A stretch of 64,000 bases of DNA from Taxawa tesnikishii (nom. ined.). Lineage: Eukaryota > Ascomycota > Dothideomycetes > Dothideales. The notes below the pieces were generated by a model, which ran no database searches, had not been told where the DNA came from, and worked only from the letters and a program-made list of their open reading frames with translations. Every line of letters begins with the position of its first letter. Positions within the stretch are counted from its first letter, which is position 1. Below, in pieces: positions 10,292 through 22,033 of the stretch. The position numbers and the translations under genes are program-made. The stretch is from contig JAPDRO010000010.1 of NCBI GenBank assembly GCA_030247885.1, forward strand, positions 868,001-932,000, given 5' to 3'.

Positions 10292-12013
10292 CTAGCTCTC
10301 TCCAAAAGACGTCTCTGCCGGCACTGGTTGGCCTGAGAGCCTTTCTTGGGCATTCGTCTTGACTATGTCACGTCTTTGACGCTTTCGAGATCGGCCGTGA
10401 GATGACCGACGCGATCCAGACACACGTGCCGTATCCAGCTGTGTGCATTGCTCGAATGTTTCGAGCCCATGCAAGTCTGCCCCGAAGGTAGACATCTTCT
10501 CCGTCGGCGTGGTACACTCAGCCCCCTGGTACCGCATGTGAAGCATGACTTGGTAAGAGCGATACGCTTCGGCTGCTTGTTTGAGACAGTCGTCTGCCGA
10601 TGACCTCTGTTTTGGGTCAAGTCGCAGCATGTGTGTCGACAGACAATCCACAAGCTCGTCCGAGTCCCAGTCTTCGACTGCCTTCACTACCCGGTTGCAC
10701 CAGTCCCTCGCACGGAAAGGTCCACGTTTCAGTTTCGGGAGGCCGTATGCGAACTCAAACACTACAAGTCCGAGCGACCATATGTCGACAGCGGAAGTAT
10801 ATCCGGATCCTTTCCAGATCTCTGGCGCCGCGTAGAGGGCCGTGCCGCAACAAGTCTGCAGTGCAGGCATGTCCTTCACCAACCCGAAGTCTGCAAGCTT
10901 GATGCTGAAGGGACTGCGAGACTCGATGAGGATGTTGGCTGGTTTGGTGTCTCTGTGTGCGAGACACTGAGAATGCAGATACCCGACGCCCTGGAGTCCC
11001 TGGTAGAGGAGTGCCACTGCCTCTTCCACAGCAATGGGCACGTTCTCATGCTGGTCCCGCAGGTTGCCTAGGGGAAGGTACTCCATCACCAGCAAGGGGT
11101 TAGGTTCTGGTCTAAAGTCCACAAATCGGACGATCCGTTGCTACACACGGTCAAAGATGCACATTCATGACCGTAGAATAATGCATACATGCGATACTCT
11201 TTTCATCGCGGCAACTTCGTTTTCCCAGCCGGGACGCATGAACTCCTTCCCGGCATACACATAGCCAGTGCTCACATCAACGACTTTGTGCACTGCTCCA
11301 AACTCGCCACGTCCCAGCTCTTCGTACAGTATATAGACAGGCCCTTGGCCAGGAGAATGTGACGTAGTAGGAGCTGCAGCGGTGCCCTGACTGTGAATGC
11401 CGAGTATGTTGAATGGAGGGAGCGCCGACGTGCTTTTCTCATGTTCTCTGCGACTTTCGAGAAATGTATTGACGTTCGCTTGATACTCTAACTGGCATTC
11501 TTCGTGCCTAGCCAACTCAATCCAGAACTTGGAGTCGGTGCCCGATAGTTGGGCTTCGATCTTCTCGAACTCTTCAAAGATGATCCACGTGAAGTGTGAT
11601 CGCTTCTGGTCTTTTGTTTGACCGTCATAGCTGACAGCCGTGCCACATCTGGAGAAGTCACGAAGTATGACACGGCCATCATCGTCAAACGTAATGCTGA
11701 AGTGCTCACCACTGATGCTACCCTGTCCTCTTCTTTGCCCTAGCAGAACATCGCATCGTCGTGGGTCAGTGCCAAATACGTACCCTTTCTGGATGTCTTC
11801 TGGTGGTTGGGTGAAAGTCAGACGGAGGCGGTAACCACAGTTTGCATCATCGTCATCCTCTTGCAGATTAGGCAAGGGCGTGCTCTCTCGGCTATCGAAG
11901 CTGTGATCAGAAGACGGTGGCGAGTAGCGACGTCTGTTGTGTGGTAGTCCAAATGCCGCCTCTGCGGTACTGCTCACTGCGGTCAATACCAGGATTGTGT
12001 GCTGACCTTCCAT
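10292..12013 (-). CDS. FHA-domain Ser/Thr kinase, Chk2/Cds1/Mek1-like
   Basis: Two exons, 12013-11189 and 11140-10292, with a 48-nt intron (11141-11188; donor GTATGC, acceptor TGTAG) that restores phase and gives about 557 residues. The FHA domain is at about residues 65-125 (GTDPRRCDVLLG, SISGEHFSI, GTAV). The kinase domain runs from about residue 235: glycine loop LGRGEFGAV, ATP lysine in YAGKEF, catalytic loop HRDTKPANIL, ADFG, APE and DIWSLG, so the catalytic residues are all visible. A basic tail (SRKRQRRD) could be a nuclear signal. FHA plus kinase is the Chk2/Rad53/Mek1 layout, which acts in DNA-damage or meiotic checkpoints and binds phosphothreonine. It is likely an extra paralogue; exact orthology is not assigned. 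Confidence 0.85.
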
Positions 12014-12474
12014 ATCCTCGTGACGTGGGGCGACACGGAAACAAACTCGGTTGGAAAGCAGCGGGTCTTCTATCTATAAATTGTGCCAGGCCCTGAGGGT
12101 GTTGGACATGCAGGATGGCATGCACTTAAGCGCCATTGCATGTCATCCGTGAACCAATAGCAGGCGCCTATGCTGGTCGGGACGTTGGAGTCACACACTC
12201 GATCGGCTCCTTGGCGCTTCTAGCGTCGGTGGGTTTCCGTGAAGCTCACCTCACACACGTGGCAAGGCTTCGTTACTGATCTTCCGCTCCGACCTGGTAG
12301 GACGATTCTCCTTAGAAATACCGCCAACACATCCGCGCTGTGAGGCGCTCGCCCTGCTTCCATATATCACATCGCCAAGCACACCATGTCTTCCATAGGA
12401 GAGATACTCGTGCAGGACTTGTGCAGCTTGGCCGCAGAAGATCTTAGAGGGAGAAGGTAGAAGCAAGCGACTCA
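12014..12474. promoter_or_regulatory. Divergent intergenic promoter region
   Basis: 461 bp between the start of the minus-strand FHA kinase and the plus-strand helical protein gene. It must hold both promoters. I do not see a clear TATA box. Confidence 0.45.
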
Positions 12475-13964
12475 ATGACCGTCTACCTGGCTTACACAGG
12501 ACCACTTCACAGCTACTTCAAACTCAGTGATCCATCGAACTTGACCGTGGAGCACGTTCAGAGGCTAAGGTAAAGGCATTTGATGTACCAGTCGACGAGG
12601 CTTTGACCATGGAATTGTCACACTGACTTGCTTCATAGGAACCTCGTTAGTGGGATCGATAAGTCCAATCCTGTAGACGCAGGTGCACTGGATGAGAGAT
12701 TGAGGTAAGCGTCCGAATCTGATACGTTTGCGTTTGCAATCAGCCCATTGTACCTGCACTAAGACGTTCCCTTGCCCAGACACATCAACTCAGCGCTTGT
12801 CACCCGTGCCAGTTCCCGGTCCACCTCCGCAACGACGCCGGATCCGGAAGATCACAAAGAAGATTACCTGTGTGAGGAGAAAGAAGCGCATGATGCGTTG
12901 ACGCGAGATGGTGGCGGGCCTTCTCATCCGATCGGTTTAGGATTTGACATCCTGGATGAGCCTGGACAATATGCGGAGATAATATCATACTGGCGGGGCA
13001 ACAGCGGCAGAGGATGGGACATCATTAAAGAACAACTCGCGTGTTGGAGAAAGTTCCGAGATTATCAAGAGAGAGAGTTCGTAGAAATCGCACGGCACCG
13101 GAAAGGTTCGCCAATTACATTCGGCATGTCCGTACCTACCGGCTTGAAAGAGGCTTGCAGGGCGAGATCGAGTTGTACGAGGATCGCACCCGACAGACCC
13201 AGCTGGACGACTGGAGAGAATATCAATACTACCAGTGTCGGACAGCCGACCGTTTCAGGAAAGTTATGGAACATGCTGAGACAAGAATCGAACAGTCTCA
13301 GGAGAAGCTACAGGCAGCCATAAATGCAGGGCAGATGGCAGAGTCGATAAAGTGGATCGAGAAGGCGGATGTCACATACTGGCGAGCTAGAAGAGGCACC
13401 GCAAGGAGGAAGCTGGAAGAGCACAGTATCCTGCTGAAGTGGATTGCACAGCAAATCCCCACAATGGCTTCAGGGCATAGATCTCCGAGTCGGGGATCAG
13501 AAGCTCCTGCCCGCGATGATGATGAGGAAGCCAAAGCAGTTCTGCGGAATCGTCCCAGTGTACGTCAGCCGGTAACACCTGTCAGCCCCTACCCGGATCC
13601 TGCACAAACTCTAGGAAAGAGAAAACGATCCGTGGGAGAATTGTCGCCGTGCTCAGCGAAGCCATCAAAAGCTCGGAAGTCTTGTGCGCCGATAGATATG
13701 GATGGAAGAAAAGAGCGCGGCACTATTGCAGGTGTCCTCACACAATCTACGACACCTGTCAAGGAACATGATGAATGCTCCGCGATAAGATCCGAGCGGC
13801 ACGGCGGTTCTGTTCGCTTGAGAAGAAGCCGGAGGATAGCGCAGCTCAAGAGCGAAGCTCAGTCCTCGGAGTCAACACCAACAGCTCTTCCATCCGTCCG
13901 ACCGCCAAGGATGCAGAAAGTCTCGACAAGGAAAAGGCGTCCCCGCAACCTAGCTACCAGCTAA
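12475..13964 (+). CDS. Helical fungal protein, function unknown, three exons
   Basis: ATG at 12475. Introns at 12570-12638 (GTAAAG...CATAG) and 12705-12779 (GTAAGC...CCCAG) join to give a start reading MTVYLAYTGPLHSYF. The third exon holds a long, charged, mainly helical region (YQEREFVEIARHRK, then RLERGLQGEIELYEDRTRQ) and a basic tail (RLRRSRRIAQ, TRKRRPRNLA) suggesting nuclear location. Near 13105 the frame shifts: one more A in an AAA run would join HRK to RFANYIRHV. The splice structure argues for a real gene. The style, with Trp/Arg/Tyr-rich helices, is common among fungal accessory proteins, but I do not know a function. Confidence 0.65.
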
Positions 13965-14153
13965 GCTGACCCTTTCAGTACCGTCGAGCCTACAGCCTGC
14001 AGTCCTGCGGCACGTGGCTCCACACCTGAGAGCGAAGGGCGCGTGCAATCGACTTGACCACTCTCCTGTTGTCCGATTTTGTTTCGATTGCACACGGTAA
14101 GCTGTCAAGCCTATGTCGCTTGGAGTTGGTGACTATATTCCTCGTAAGTTAAC
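13965..14153. other. Short intergenic
   Basis: 3' flank of the helical-protein gene; nothing else is visible. Confidence 0.4.
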
Positions 14154-14485
14154 TAACGTCTTTCGCGGGATGGTGGAACGGGTGAGATAGTCAACCACTA
14201 GAACGCACCACTTCCACCTTCTACGTTGCCACTACCCACAACGGATATTTCTACACCAAATAGACCACTTTATGTCGAAGCTGATATGAAGAGTGCAATC
14301 TTAGTTGTAAAGAAGAAGGAGTATACCTCTGTCTGCAGGGCTGCTAGCGCAGTCAACATCCCTTACCCAACTCTACGCGACCGTATCGCTGGATGCACTT
14401 CACGCGCAATAGCGCATGGATCGGAGCAGATCATTCCAAACGCGGAGAAGAAGTCCTGAGTCCGATGGATTGCACATCCTACGTG

Positions 14486-16337
14486 TAACGTAAACCGCGG
14501 GGTAATGGATCAGGTGGGGTAATGGATCACTAAAACGCGACCCTCCGATCTACTAATATTACTACTACCCACTATGAGTGCTTCTATGCCTAACCAGCGA
14601 GCGTATACTGAAGCTAATATCCAGAATGCTATCTCGGCCCTAAAAAAGAAGGAATACACATCAATCCGCAAGGCTGCTAGCGCGTTTAACGTTCCAAGTA
14701 CAACGCTTCGAAACCGCATGGTTGGACATACTTCGCGCGCTATAGCGCACGAAACAGAGCAGATCCTATCAGTCGCGGAAGAGAAGACATTAGTCCGATG
14801 GATTACACGTCTCACACGTACCGGCTTTCCTGCTTCGCCTACGTTGGTTGTGCAAATGGCTGAGGAAATCCAACGCGGACGCGTGCAGCTATCGAAGACT
14901 TCACGGCCATTACCTCGACCGATCGGCGAGAAGTGGCTCGATCGCTTCAAGACTCGTCATCCGGAGATTGCAAGCATCTGGACACGTCAGATAGATAGCG
15001 CACGCTTCAATGCGACAAGCTATGAAGCCGTAAAGAGGTGGTTTGACGCGGTGACGGAGCTGTTTGTGCAACACAACTATCCTCCGAAGCGCGTCTACAA
15101 CATGGACGAGTCCGGCTTTGCTGTCGGAGCGAGTCAGTCATCGAGAGCTCTAGTAAATGTACGTGAAGCGTCAAGCTGGAAGCAGATCGGAAGCCGAGGG
15201 GAGTGGATAACGGCGATCGAGTGTGTGAGCGCTGCCAGAGAAGCTGTGCCGCCCTTGATCATCTTCAAGGCCAAACATACTAATACAGCATGGGTACCTG
15301 CACATACGCCTCCAGACTGGAGGTTCTCGACTAGCAGCAGCGGCTGGACGTCCGATAGTTACGGCTACGAGTGGCTGACCACTATTTTCGGGCCTTCGAC
15401 ACGGCCGGAGGACCCTACAGCACGGCGACTACCGATCATGGACGGCCATAGTAGCCATATGACAGCGAAAGTGATCGCCTTCTGCATGCAGAACACAATC
15501 GGCTTGCTCGTCCTACCACCTCGTTGTCCGCACATAATCCAGCCGCTCGATGTTGGGGTGTTTGCACCGCTAAAGCGCGCGCTAGCTTCGGAGACCGATG
15601 CCGCTTTACGAGTCGACTCTGGCCGCATATCGCGCGTAGAATGGACAGAAATGTACATCCGAGCAAGGGATAGGGCGCTTACTAGACACAACATCCTTGC
15701 TGGATGGAGAGGCGCCGGCCTTCAACCTCTGAGCCCTGTGACGGTACTTGACAAGCTACCTACAAAGCCAACTCCGGTAGACGTACAACCTCATACACCT
15801 CCACAACAACCTGATCTGGACCTTTCGCTACTTAATAGCTCTCCGCCAAATGGGACCGAGCTACGCGAAGCAAACGTAGCGCTCAACTCGGCGATCAAAG
15901 CTGCGCAGGACTTGCCTTCTCCGGTAAAGCGGTATACAGAGCGGATGACTCGCGCTTTTGAGTCGACGCATAGCGAGCTCGTTACTTTGCGCAAGCAGGT
16001 AGAAGAACAGGAGAAGCTTCTCAACATGCGAAAGGCTCGAAAGAAGGAAAGCGAGTCGCATTAAAGGGAAAGTTCGTATTTAGCACGGAGGAAGTACTCG
16101 AGATAGCCAAGACGGCGGAAGCGGATTCGGCAACGAAAAAGCCGCGCGGACGGCCACGTAAGCGTCCAATCGAAGAGGTAGTCGAGGAGGAGGAAGACGA
16201 AGAACTAGAGAACATTTGTAGCGACTCAGATTCTGATTGCATCGTTGTTGCGGTTCGTAATTAGTGGTAGAAGCTAGGAGGTTCGCAGTTGAGTGATCCA
16301 TTACCCCACCTGATCCATTACCCCGCGGTTTGCGTTA
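14486..16337 (+). mobile_element. Fot1/pogo element A, complete ends
   Basis: 1852 bp including the TA duplication at 14486-14487 and 16336-16337. The inverted ends read ACGTAAACCGC (right: ACGCAAACCGC), then GGGGTAATGGATCA twice at a 17-bp period. It sits inside the older element described at 14154-17092. The ends match with one visible mismatch, suggesting a fairly young insertion. Confidence 0.92.
14574..16263 (+). pseudogene. Fot1/pogo (DD35D) transposase of element A
   Basis: Cut-and-paste transposase: psq-type HTH (residues about 10-50), CENP-B-type HTH (about 60-130), then a DDE_1 domain with D in YNMDESGFAVGA, D in IMDGHSSH and D in IQPLDVGVF. The continuous frame stops at 16064. In another phase (to 16263) the usual tail follows: VALKGKF-like segment, AT-hook PRGRPRKRP, acidic stretch and SDSDSDC. 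A single missing G near 16046 (AAGGAAAG for AAGGGAAAG) explains the break. The DDE core looks intact, so the catalytic part could still be made. Confidence 0.85.
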
Positions 16338-17137
16338 CTAGTTTTCCTGCTTTGCCTGCGGTAGTCGTACAAATAGCTAAGGAAATCCGACGTAGACGCA
16401 TTTAGCTGTCAAAGTCTTTATGATTACGTCCTCGGCCGATCGGCGAGAAGTGACTCAGCCGCCCCAGGACTCGTCATCTTGAGATCGCCGCTATATGAGC
16501 TCTCCAGATTGATAGTGCGTGCTTCAATGCGACGCCTCGTGAGGCTGTAACAACGTGGTCCGATGCGGTAACGGAGCTTTTGTGCAGCAACAGTATCCTC
16601 CGGAGCGTGTCTACAAAATGGATGAGTCAGGATTTGCAGTTGCAGCAAGTCAATTGTAAAGAGCTCTACCAAGATACGCGAAGCATCTAGCTGGAAGCAG
16701 GTCGGAAGCCGAGGGGAGTAGATAAGAGCGATCGAGTGCGCTGCCGGAGTCGCTGTGCCCCCTTGATCATCAAGGCAAAACACACCAACAGTGCATAAAT
16801 ACCTACGTGCCCGTCTTCATACTAGAGGTTCTTGACCAGCAATAGCGGCTAGATGTCTTACAGCCACGGCTTCAAGTGGCTGACTAACGTTTTCGAGCCC
16901 TCGAGGCGGCTTGAGAAGCCTACGGCACGGCGACTACTGATCGTGGACGGCCACAGCAGCCATATCACAGCGAATGTGATGGGCTTCTGTATACGGGACA
17001 CAATCGACTTGCTTGTTCTACCGCACAGTTGTTCGCACATACTCTGCACACCTATGCTCAGACGCATCGACTCGATTCCTTTGAAGAGCTGATTAGCGTA
17101 TAGTATGCGACGGGGCGGCTCGGGCCCAGCTTTCCTA

Positions 17138-18989
17138 TAACGTAGTCCGCGGGGATGTGGGTCACGCGGGGTAGTGGGTCACTACAACGCGAACCTCCAA
17201 TCTTCTACCGTTACTACCAACTACCATGAGTACTTCTATACCTAGTAAACAGGCTTATACGGAAGAGGATATCCAGAAGGCCATTTCTGCTGTTAAAAAC
17301 AACGAATACCCATCAGTTCGTAAGGCTGCCCTCGCATTCAAGGTCCCGAACACAACGCTACAGCATCGCATGTCTGGACGAACTTCACGCGCTATAGCGC
17401 ACCAAGATGAGCAGCTCCTTTCTATACCGGAAGAAAAGACGTTAGTACGATGGATTACACGTCTTACGCGTACCGGATTCCCGCTTCGCCTGCGTTGGCT
17501 CTACAAATGGCTGAGGAGATACGACGCGGACGCGTCCAGCTTTCCAAGGCTTCCGCCCTAACTCTTCGACCAGTTGGCGAGCATTGGCTCGATCGCTTCA
17601 AGGCTCGTCATCCTGAGATCGCAGGCATCTGGACGCGTCAGATTGATAGCGCACGGTTCAGAGCGACGAGCTACGAGAACGCAAAGAAGTGGTTTGACGC
17701 GGTAACGGAGATGTGGATACAGAACCAATATGCGCCGGAGCACGTTTACAACATGGACGAGTCCGGCTTCGCAGTCGGAGCGAGTCAGTCATCAAGAGCA
17801 TTGGTCAACATACGTGAGGACAGTAGTTGGAAGCAGATCATTAGCAGGCAAGAATGGATAACTGCAATCGAGTGCGTAAGCGCTGCCGGCCTGGCTGTTC
17901 CACCCTTGTTGATCTACAAGGCGAAACACACCAACACTGCGTGGATACCTGCCCAAACACCCAAGGACTGGAGGTTCTCAACTAGCAATAGCGGCTGGAC
18001 GTCCGATAGCCACGGTTACGAGTGGCTGACTACCGTGTTCGAGCCTTTGACACGGCCGGAGGACCCTACAACTCGGAGACTACTGATCATGGACGGCCAC
18101 AGCAGCCATATTACTGGCAAGGTAATTGCGTTCTATATGCAGAATGCAATTGACTTAATGATACTACTACCTTATTGTTCGCATATCCTTCAACCGCTTG
18201 ATGTTAGCGTCTTTGCGCCGCTAAAGCGTACGCTAGCCTCGGAGACTAATGCTACTTTGCGTGTCGATTCTGGTCGCATATCGCGCGTAGAATGGACTAA
18301 GATGTGCATCCGCGCAAGGGATAGGGCGCTTACTACTCGCAACATTCTCGCTGGGTGGCGCGGTACTGGTTTAGTACCGCTAAGCCCTATATCCGTGCTT
18401 GAAAAGCTGCCTTCTAGGACGACTCCAGCCGCTTCACCACCGCATACACCACCCCAGCAACTCGATCTAGACCTGTCGCTACTCTGTAGCTCACCGCCAG
18501 ACGGCACTGAACTACGTGAAGCAAACGCGCTACTCAATTCCACGATAAAGGCTATCCAGGACGTTCCATCTCCGGCGAAGCGGTATACGGAGCGTATGAC
18601 TCGCGCTTTTGAATCGACGCACAGCGAGCTTATCACTTTACGCAAGCAGGTAGAAGAACAGGAGAGGCTTCTCAATACTCGAAAGGCCCGAACAAAGGGC
18701 AAGCGAGTTGCATTGAAAGGGAAGTTCGTGTTTAGTACGCAAGAAGTACTCGAGATAGCGAAGGTAGCAGAAGCGGAGACAGCAAAGAAAAAGACTCGTG
18801 GACGGCCACGTAAGTGCAAGGCGAAAGAAATAACTGAGGAGGAGGAAGACGAGCTATTTGAGAACCTACCCAGCGACTCTGATTCTGATTGTATTATGGT
18901 TGCAATGCGCAGATAATTAATGGAGTTGAAAGGGTAGAGATTCGTTGACCCACTACCCCGCGTGACCCACATCCCCGCGGACTACGTTA
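17138..18989 (+). mobile_element. Fot1/pogo element B, complete ends
   Basis: 1852 bp bounded by TA. The ends read ACGTAGTCCGC, then GGGGATGTGGGTCA and GGGGTAGTGGGTCA at a 17-bp period, and are inverted matches. The same family with the same length recurs at 57797-59648 in the opposite orientation. Confidence 0.92.
17226..18916 (+). pseudogene. Fot1/pogo transposase of element B
   Basis: ATG at 17226. The frame shifts near 17485, where CCC replaces the CCCC seen in the sister copy, and then continues to 18916 through the DDE_1 domain (YNMDESGFAVGA, IMDGHSSH, LQPLDVSVF), AT-hook KTRGRPRK and SDSDSDC tail. Compared with relatives, the region after the second Asp has several changes of the G-to-A or C-to-T kind (LLPYCSH for LPPHCSH; DVSVF for DVGVF; KRTLASETNATLR for KRALASETDAALR), consistent with mild point-mutation decay. 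The AT-hook is in frame here, unlike in three other copies. Confidence 0.85.
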
Positions 18990-20006
18990 GAGAAAGGAGA
19001 AGCTAACGACGTCTTAAGTAGTCGCCTTTCCCAGCTCTGGTATGACTTTCAATCAGCACTAGAGATAGAGCGGAACAGCATAACGACATAGGCTATTGAG
19101 ACTCAGATCCTAGCTCTGCCTGCGCTATAACGTCAACAGTGTGCTAGACAGCCTAATTATGTAAGCTTCTCTGGCTTTGCGCTCCGATCTTTGCCTCATG
19201 TTTTCTCTGAATCCTAGTGACTTGGTAACACATGACTACAAGGCTACGTAAGGGTGCATACATAGTGACGATCACGTGACGTCATCTTGCCACCTTCGTA
19301 CAAAGGCATAAATGAACAGGGAGCACAACATTTTCAAAACAGTAGGGTAGAGCCAGTACGCAAATACCCGAATACCGCAGGGAGAAACTAAACTTCAACC
19401 GGAGCAAGGGCGATATACCCTCCCAGAGGACTGGCTTAGGACGGCCACGAGACTACTCTACGACAAGCTCAAGCAAGCCTGTGAGATACCTATGGTAAGG
19501 CACTATGAGTCTTACGATTGCAATAGACAGGGACAGTGGAGATAGGACGGTACAGGAGCTTTACAGGTCGATAGGTCCTTACAAGTACACCAACGGGAAC
19601 GGGTACAATGCCAAGACCGGGTGCAAGCGAGGCAAAGTCATGCCTGCAAAACGCAGGAGTCAGGGGCGGTCTTCTACTGTTTCCTGGGCAGGGCTCCACA
19701 TGAAGCGGTGGCCATGAGCCTGGATAGTCGCGGCACGTACGGACGCGCCCGTGGTCCCCTGAGCATTACGTTGTTCGCTGCAATGTACATACTGCAACGC
19801 ACATGTACAGGATGCCCCGCCTATCCGGCTTGGCTGGATGTGGATAGTTCACAACCCAAACACATCGAATCATAGAGCGGTAGGTTTTGCTGAGTATATC
19901 TGGGGATGTAGTCTTTACCCCTTTTCCGTAAGCTGATGTTTGTCCCTAGATTCCAAAAGCGTTTTTGTGACCTGATCCTTGTCCCGCTTTTACCAACGAT
20001 GGCGAC
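18990..20006. other. Intergenic
   Basis: About 1 kb with no gene I can support. Short open stretches near 19380-19880 have no recognisable domain. The last part is the promoter side of the membrane-protein gene. Confidence 0.35.
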
Positions 20007-20014
20007 TTATATAG
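20007..20014 (+). promoter_or_regulatory. TATA-like box of the rhodopsin-like gene
   Basis: TTATATAG about 60 nt before the ATG at 20074, in a plausible place for a fungal TATA element. Inferred from position and sequence only. Confidence 0.4.
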
Positions 20015-20073
20015 TAGCTTGCGACAATCCAAGATCTTAGCTCCACCTCCCCGCTTCTGTCAAGATTTACAAT

Positions 20074-21450
20074 ATGAACATGGAAGGTAAGAGTGGTCAG
20101 GTGTTACTGGTAAACTTGTCATTCTGGGTTCTATCGTGGACCTTTGTCTCCCTTCGAATCTACGTTAGGTGAGTAATACGTTGCTTCCTTCCACTACATC
20201 GAAACACGGTTGACCTGACTTGTTCTGTCAACAGATCTTGCGTGATCAAATCGTTTGGGCCTGACGACTGGATGATCCTGGTTACTCTTGCCTTCTTTAC
20301 GGCTTATCTTATATGCCAACTCGGCGGCGTTGTTCATGGAACTGGTCAGCTTCGCGCAGATATCACGGATAGGAATGCCGAAACCGCTCTGCGAGTAAGC
20401 TATTTTTGCCTGCTCACATCGCTCTGGAAGTATGTGTAACTAAGGACATCTAGTTCTGGTGGTTCTGCGAGCTGTTTTACACCTGTAGTACCGGAGCCCT
20501 CAAAGTAGCTGTCGGATTGGTCCTTCGCCGCTTCGCAACCAAACGTCTTCACATCTGGATTATCTGGCTCCTCTGTTGTGCAACTATACTCGTCTGCAGC
20601 GTCTACTTTTTCATCGCCCTATTCCAATGCAAGCCTATATCGTATTGGTGGGACCTGAATCCCGATCATCATGGAACTTGCATCAGCCCATACCCACTCT
20701 TGATCACGTCATATGTGGCATCGGCCCTCAACTCCATAGCTGACTGGTCCTTTGGTATCTTGCCTATATTTATCATCAGGCGGTTGCATTTGAACAGACA
20801 CGTAAAATGTATCTTAGGAGGTATCTTGGGTTTTGCAGGAGTGTAAGTAATCCAAAACCCTCAAATCGGTTATCAAAAGCTAAAGTTGTGGCTTCTAGCG
20901 GCTGCTTAGCAACGCTTATGCGTATGCCGTATGTTGAGCAAATCAAAACCAACAAGGGGAGTGGCTCTACAACACGACCGAGCTTGCCGTCTGGTCGACG
21001 GTGGAGGTCGGTATAGGGATCACCGCGGCCTCCTTGCCGACGCTGCGTCCAATTCTTCAACCGCTCCTCACTCGCTTCGGGATAGACGTCTCGTCCGGCT
21101 ATCAGGAGCCTACCATTAACTGGGTTGAGAGTTCCAGGAAAAGCACCGGTCTTCATATAAAAACCTCTAACAAGGCCATATCTTTTGATGATACTGAAAA
21201 GCTGGCAGGCAAGAATGATCTAGTGATCACGACGATGACGGAGACTAATGGACACGGACCGAATCATAATGTACCTGAACGGGCCGCCAGCTTGACAGAA
21301 GGGGAGTCGGATCACAGTTCAGACATTAGCAGAGTTGTTGAGGTGGGCTCGATTAGGAAGAGCGCAATCTGTTCGAGCAATAAGGGACATGGCGAAACTA
21401 TTTTCATTGACTCTTCTGGATATCAAACTTCCACACATCACCTGGTGTAA
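20074..21450 (+). CDS. Fungal rhodopsin-like 7TM integral membrane protein (SatP/PTH11-type domain)
   Basis: Four exons: 20074-20168, 20235-20394, 20454-20842 and 20899-21450, with introns of 66, 59 and 56 nt, all GT-AG and phase-consistent. The product has multiple membrane segments and the conserved features of the fungal rhodopsin-domain family: FGPDDWMIL, ALKVAVGLVLRR, CKPISYWWD and SIADWSFGILPI. A Ser-rich cytoplasmic tail follows. In exon 4 near 20957 the frame changes at GGGGAG; one more G would continue into EWLYNTTELAVWSTVEVGIG, the expected last helix. It is probably a plasma-membrane protein, with ligand unknown. Confidence 0.8.
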
Positions 21451-22033
21451 AGAGCGAATCCTGCAGGTGGATCGAAATTTCTTTGGGGTCGGCTTGTCCA
21501 TCTTTCATACTTCGAGTTTTTTAGCACGCTTTGGCTGCTCTTGAACCATCTCTTTCGAGCTTGCTCATGGAATGTTAGCTGAATTAGACCTGATTGCTCG
21601 CTCATTGTCATGAGCGGAGTTATGGTCGATGTTTCGTGTGGCCACAGCTCTTTTTCAGAAGCCACGTCCGAACCCTGGAGAAGGACAACGGAGGTTTCAG
21701 ATAGCTTTCGCGTTATGAAGGTGGTTAACGAAGGAAGGTAGCAAAGTTCGGCGTTCGGAGATGAGCCGAGGCTCTTTGACAGGATGAGTGAAAGCCACGA
21801 TAGTGAAGAATCTCAGGCAGTTGTTGAGTGGTTGTTATAAGGTGTATATATATCAGAATCTGATATGCCATCCATCTGCTGCAATTACAGCCTTCACCCT
21901 CTCCCCTATGCTCTTAATGCAGTTATCTCTGACAGTTTGAGAGATCTTTGGCCAACATGTTCAATCATCTTCTTCCTCATACAAGGTGTCTAAGATGCAG
22001 GAGATTTGCCTATACGTACACGCGCTATAGGCG
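21451..22033. other. Intergenic
   Basis: No supportable gene. It separates the membrane-protein gene from the second helicase. Confidence 0.35.

Larger units (their letters stand above)
14154..17092 (+). mobile_element. Old decayed Fot1/pogo element split by a younger insertion
   Basis: The left part (14154-14485) has a degenerate end (TAACGTCTTTCGCGGG) and the transposase N-terminus (about 14250-14459, EYTSVCRAASAVNIPYPTL) with its expected ATG mutated. The right part (16338-17092) continues the same protein (AKEIRRRR-like, then DGHSSHITANVMGF) through many stops and frame breaks. The junction CTACGTG-TA / TA-CTAGTTTTCC rebuilds the continuous coding stretch found in sister elements once the younger element is removed. 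The right inverted repeat is missing; the copy ends near 17092. Confidence 0.8.

Noticed and set aside
4849-12013. A physical operon or single-promoter unit for the Cdc25-like, winged-helix and kinase genes
   Set aside because: The genes are on different strands with long gaps; only functional linkage is proposed, not co-transcription.
18190-18972. 260-codon minus-strand frame inside element B, and similar frames in the other Fot1 copies
   Set aside because: These are antisense shadows that recur in every Fot1 copy because the transposase codons are conserved.
19380-19880. Possible retroelement-like coding stretch
   Set aside because: Only short fragments with sensible composition; no reverse transcriptase, protease, integrase or terminal repeat could be seen.
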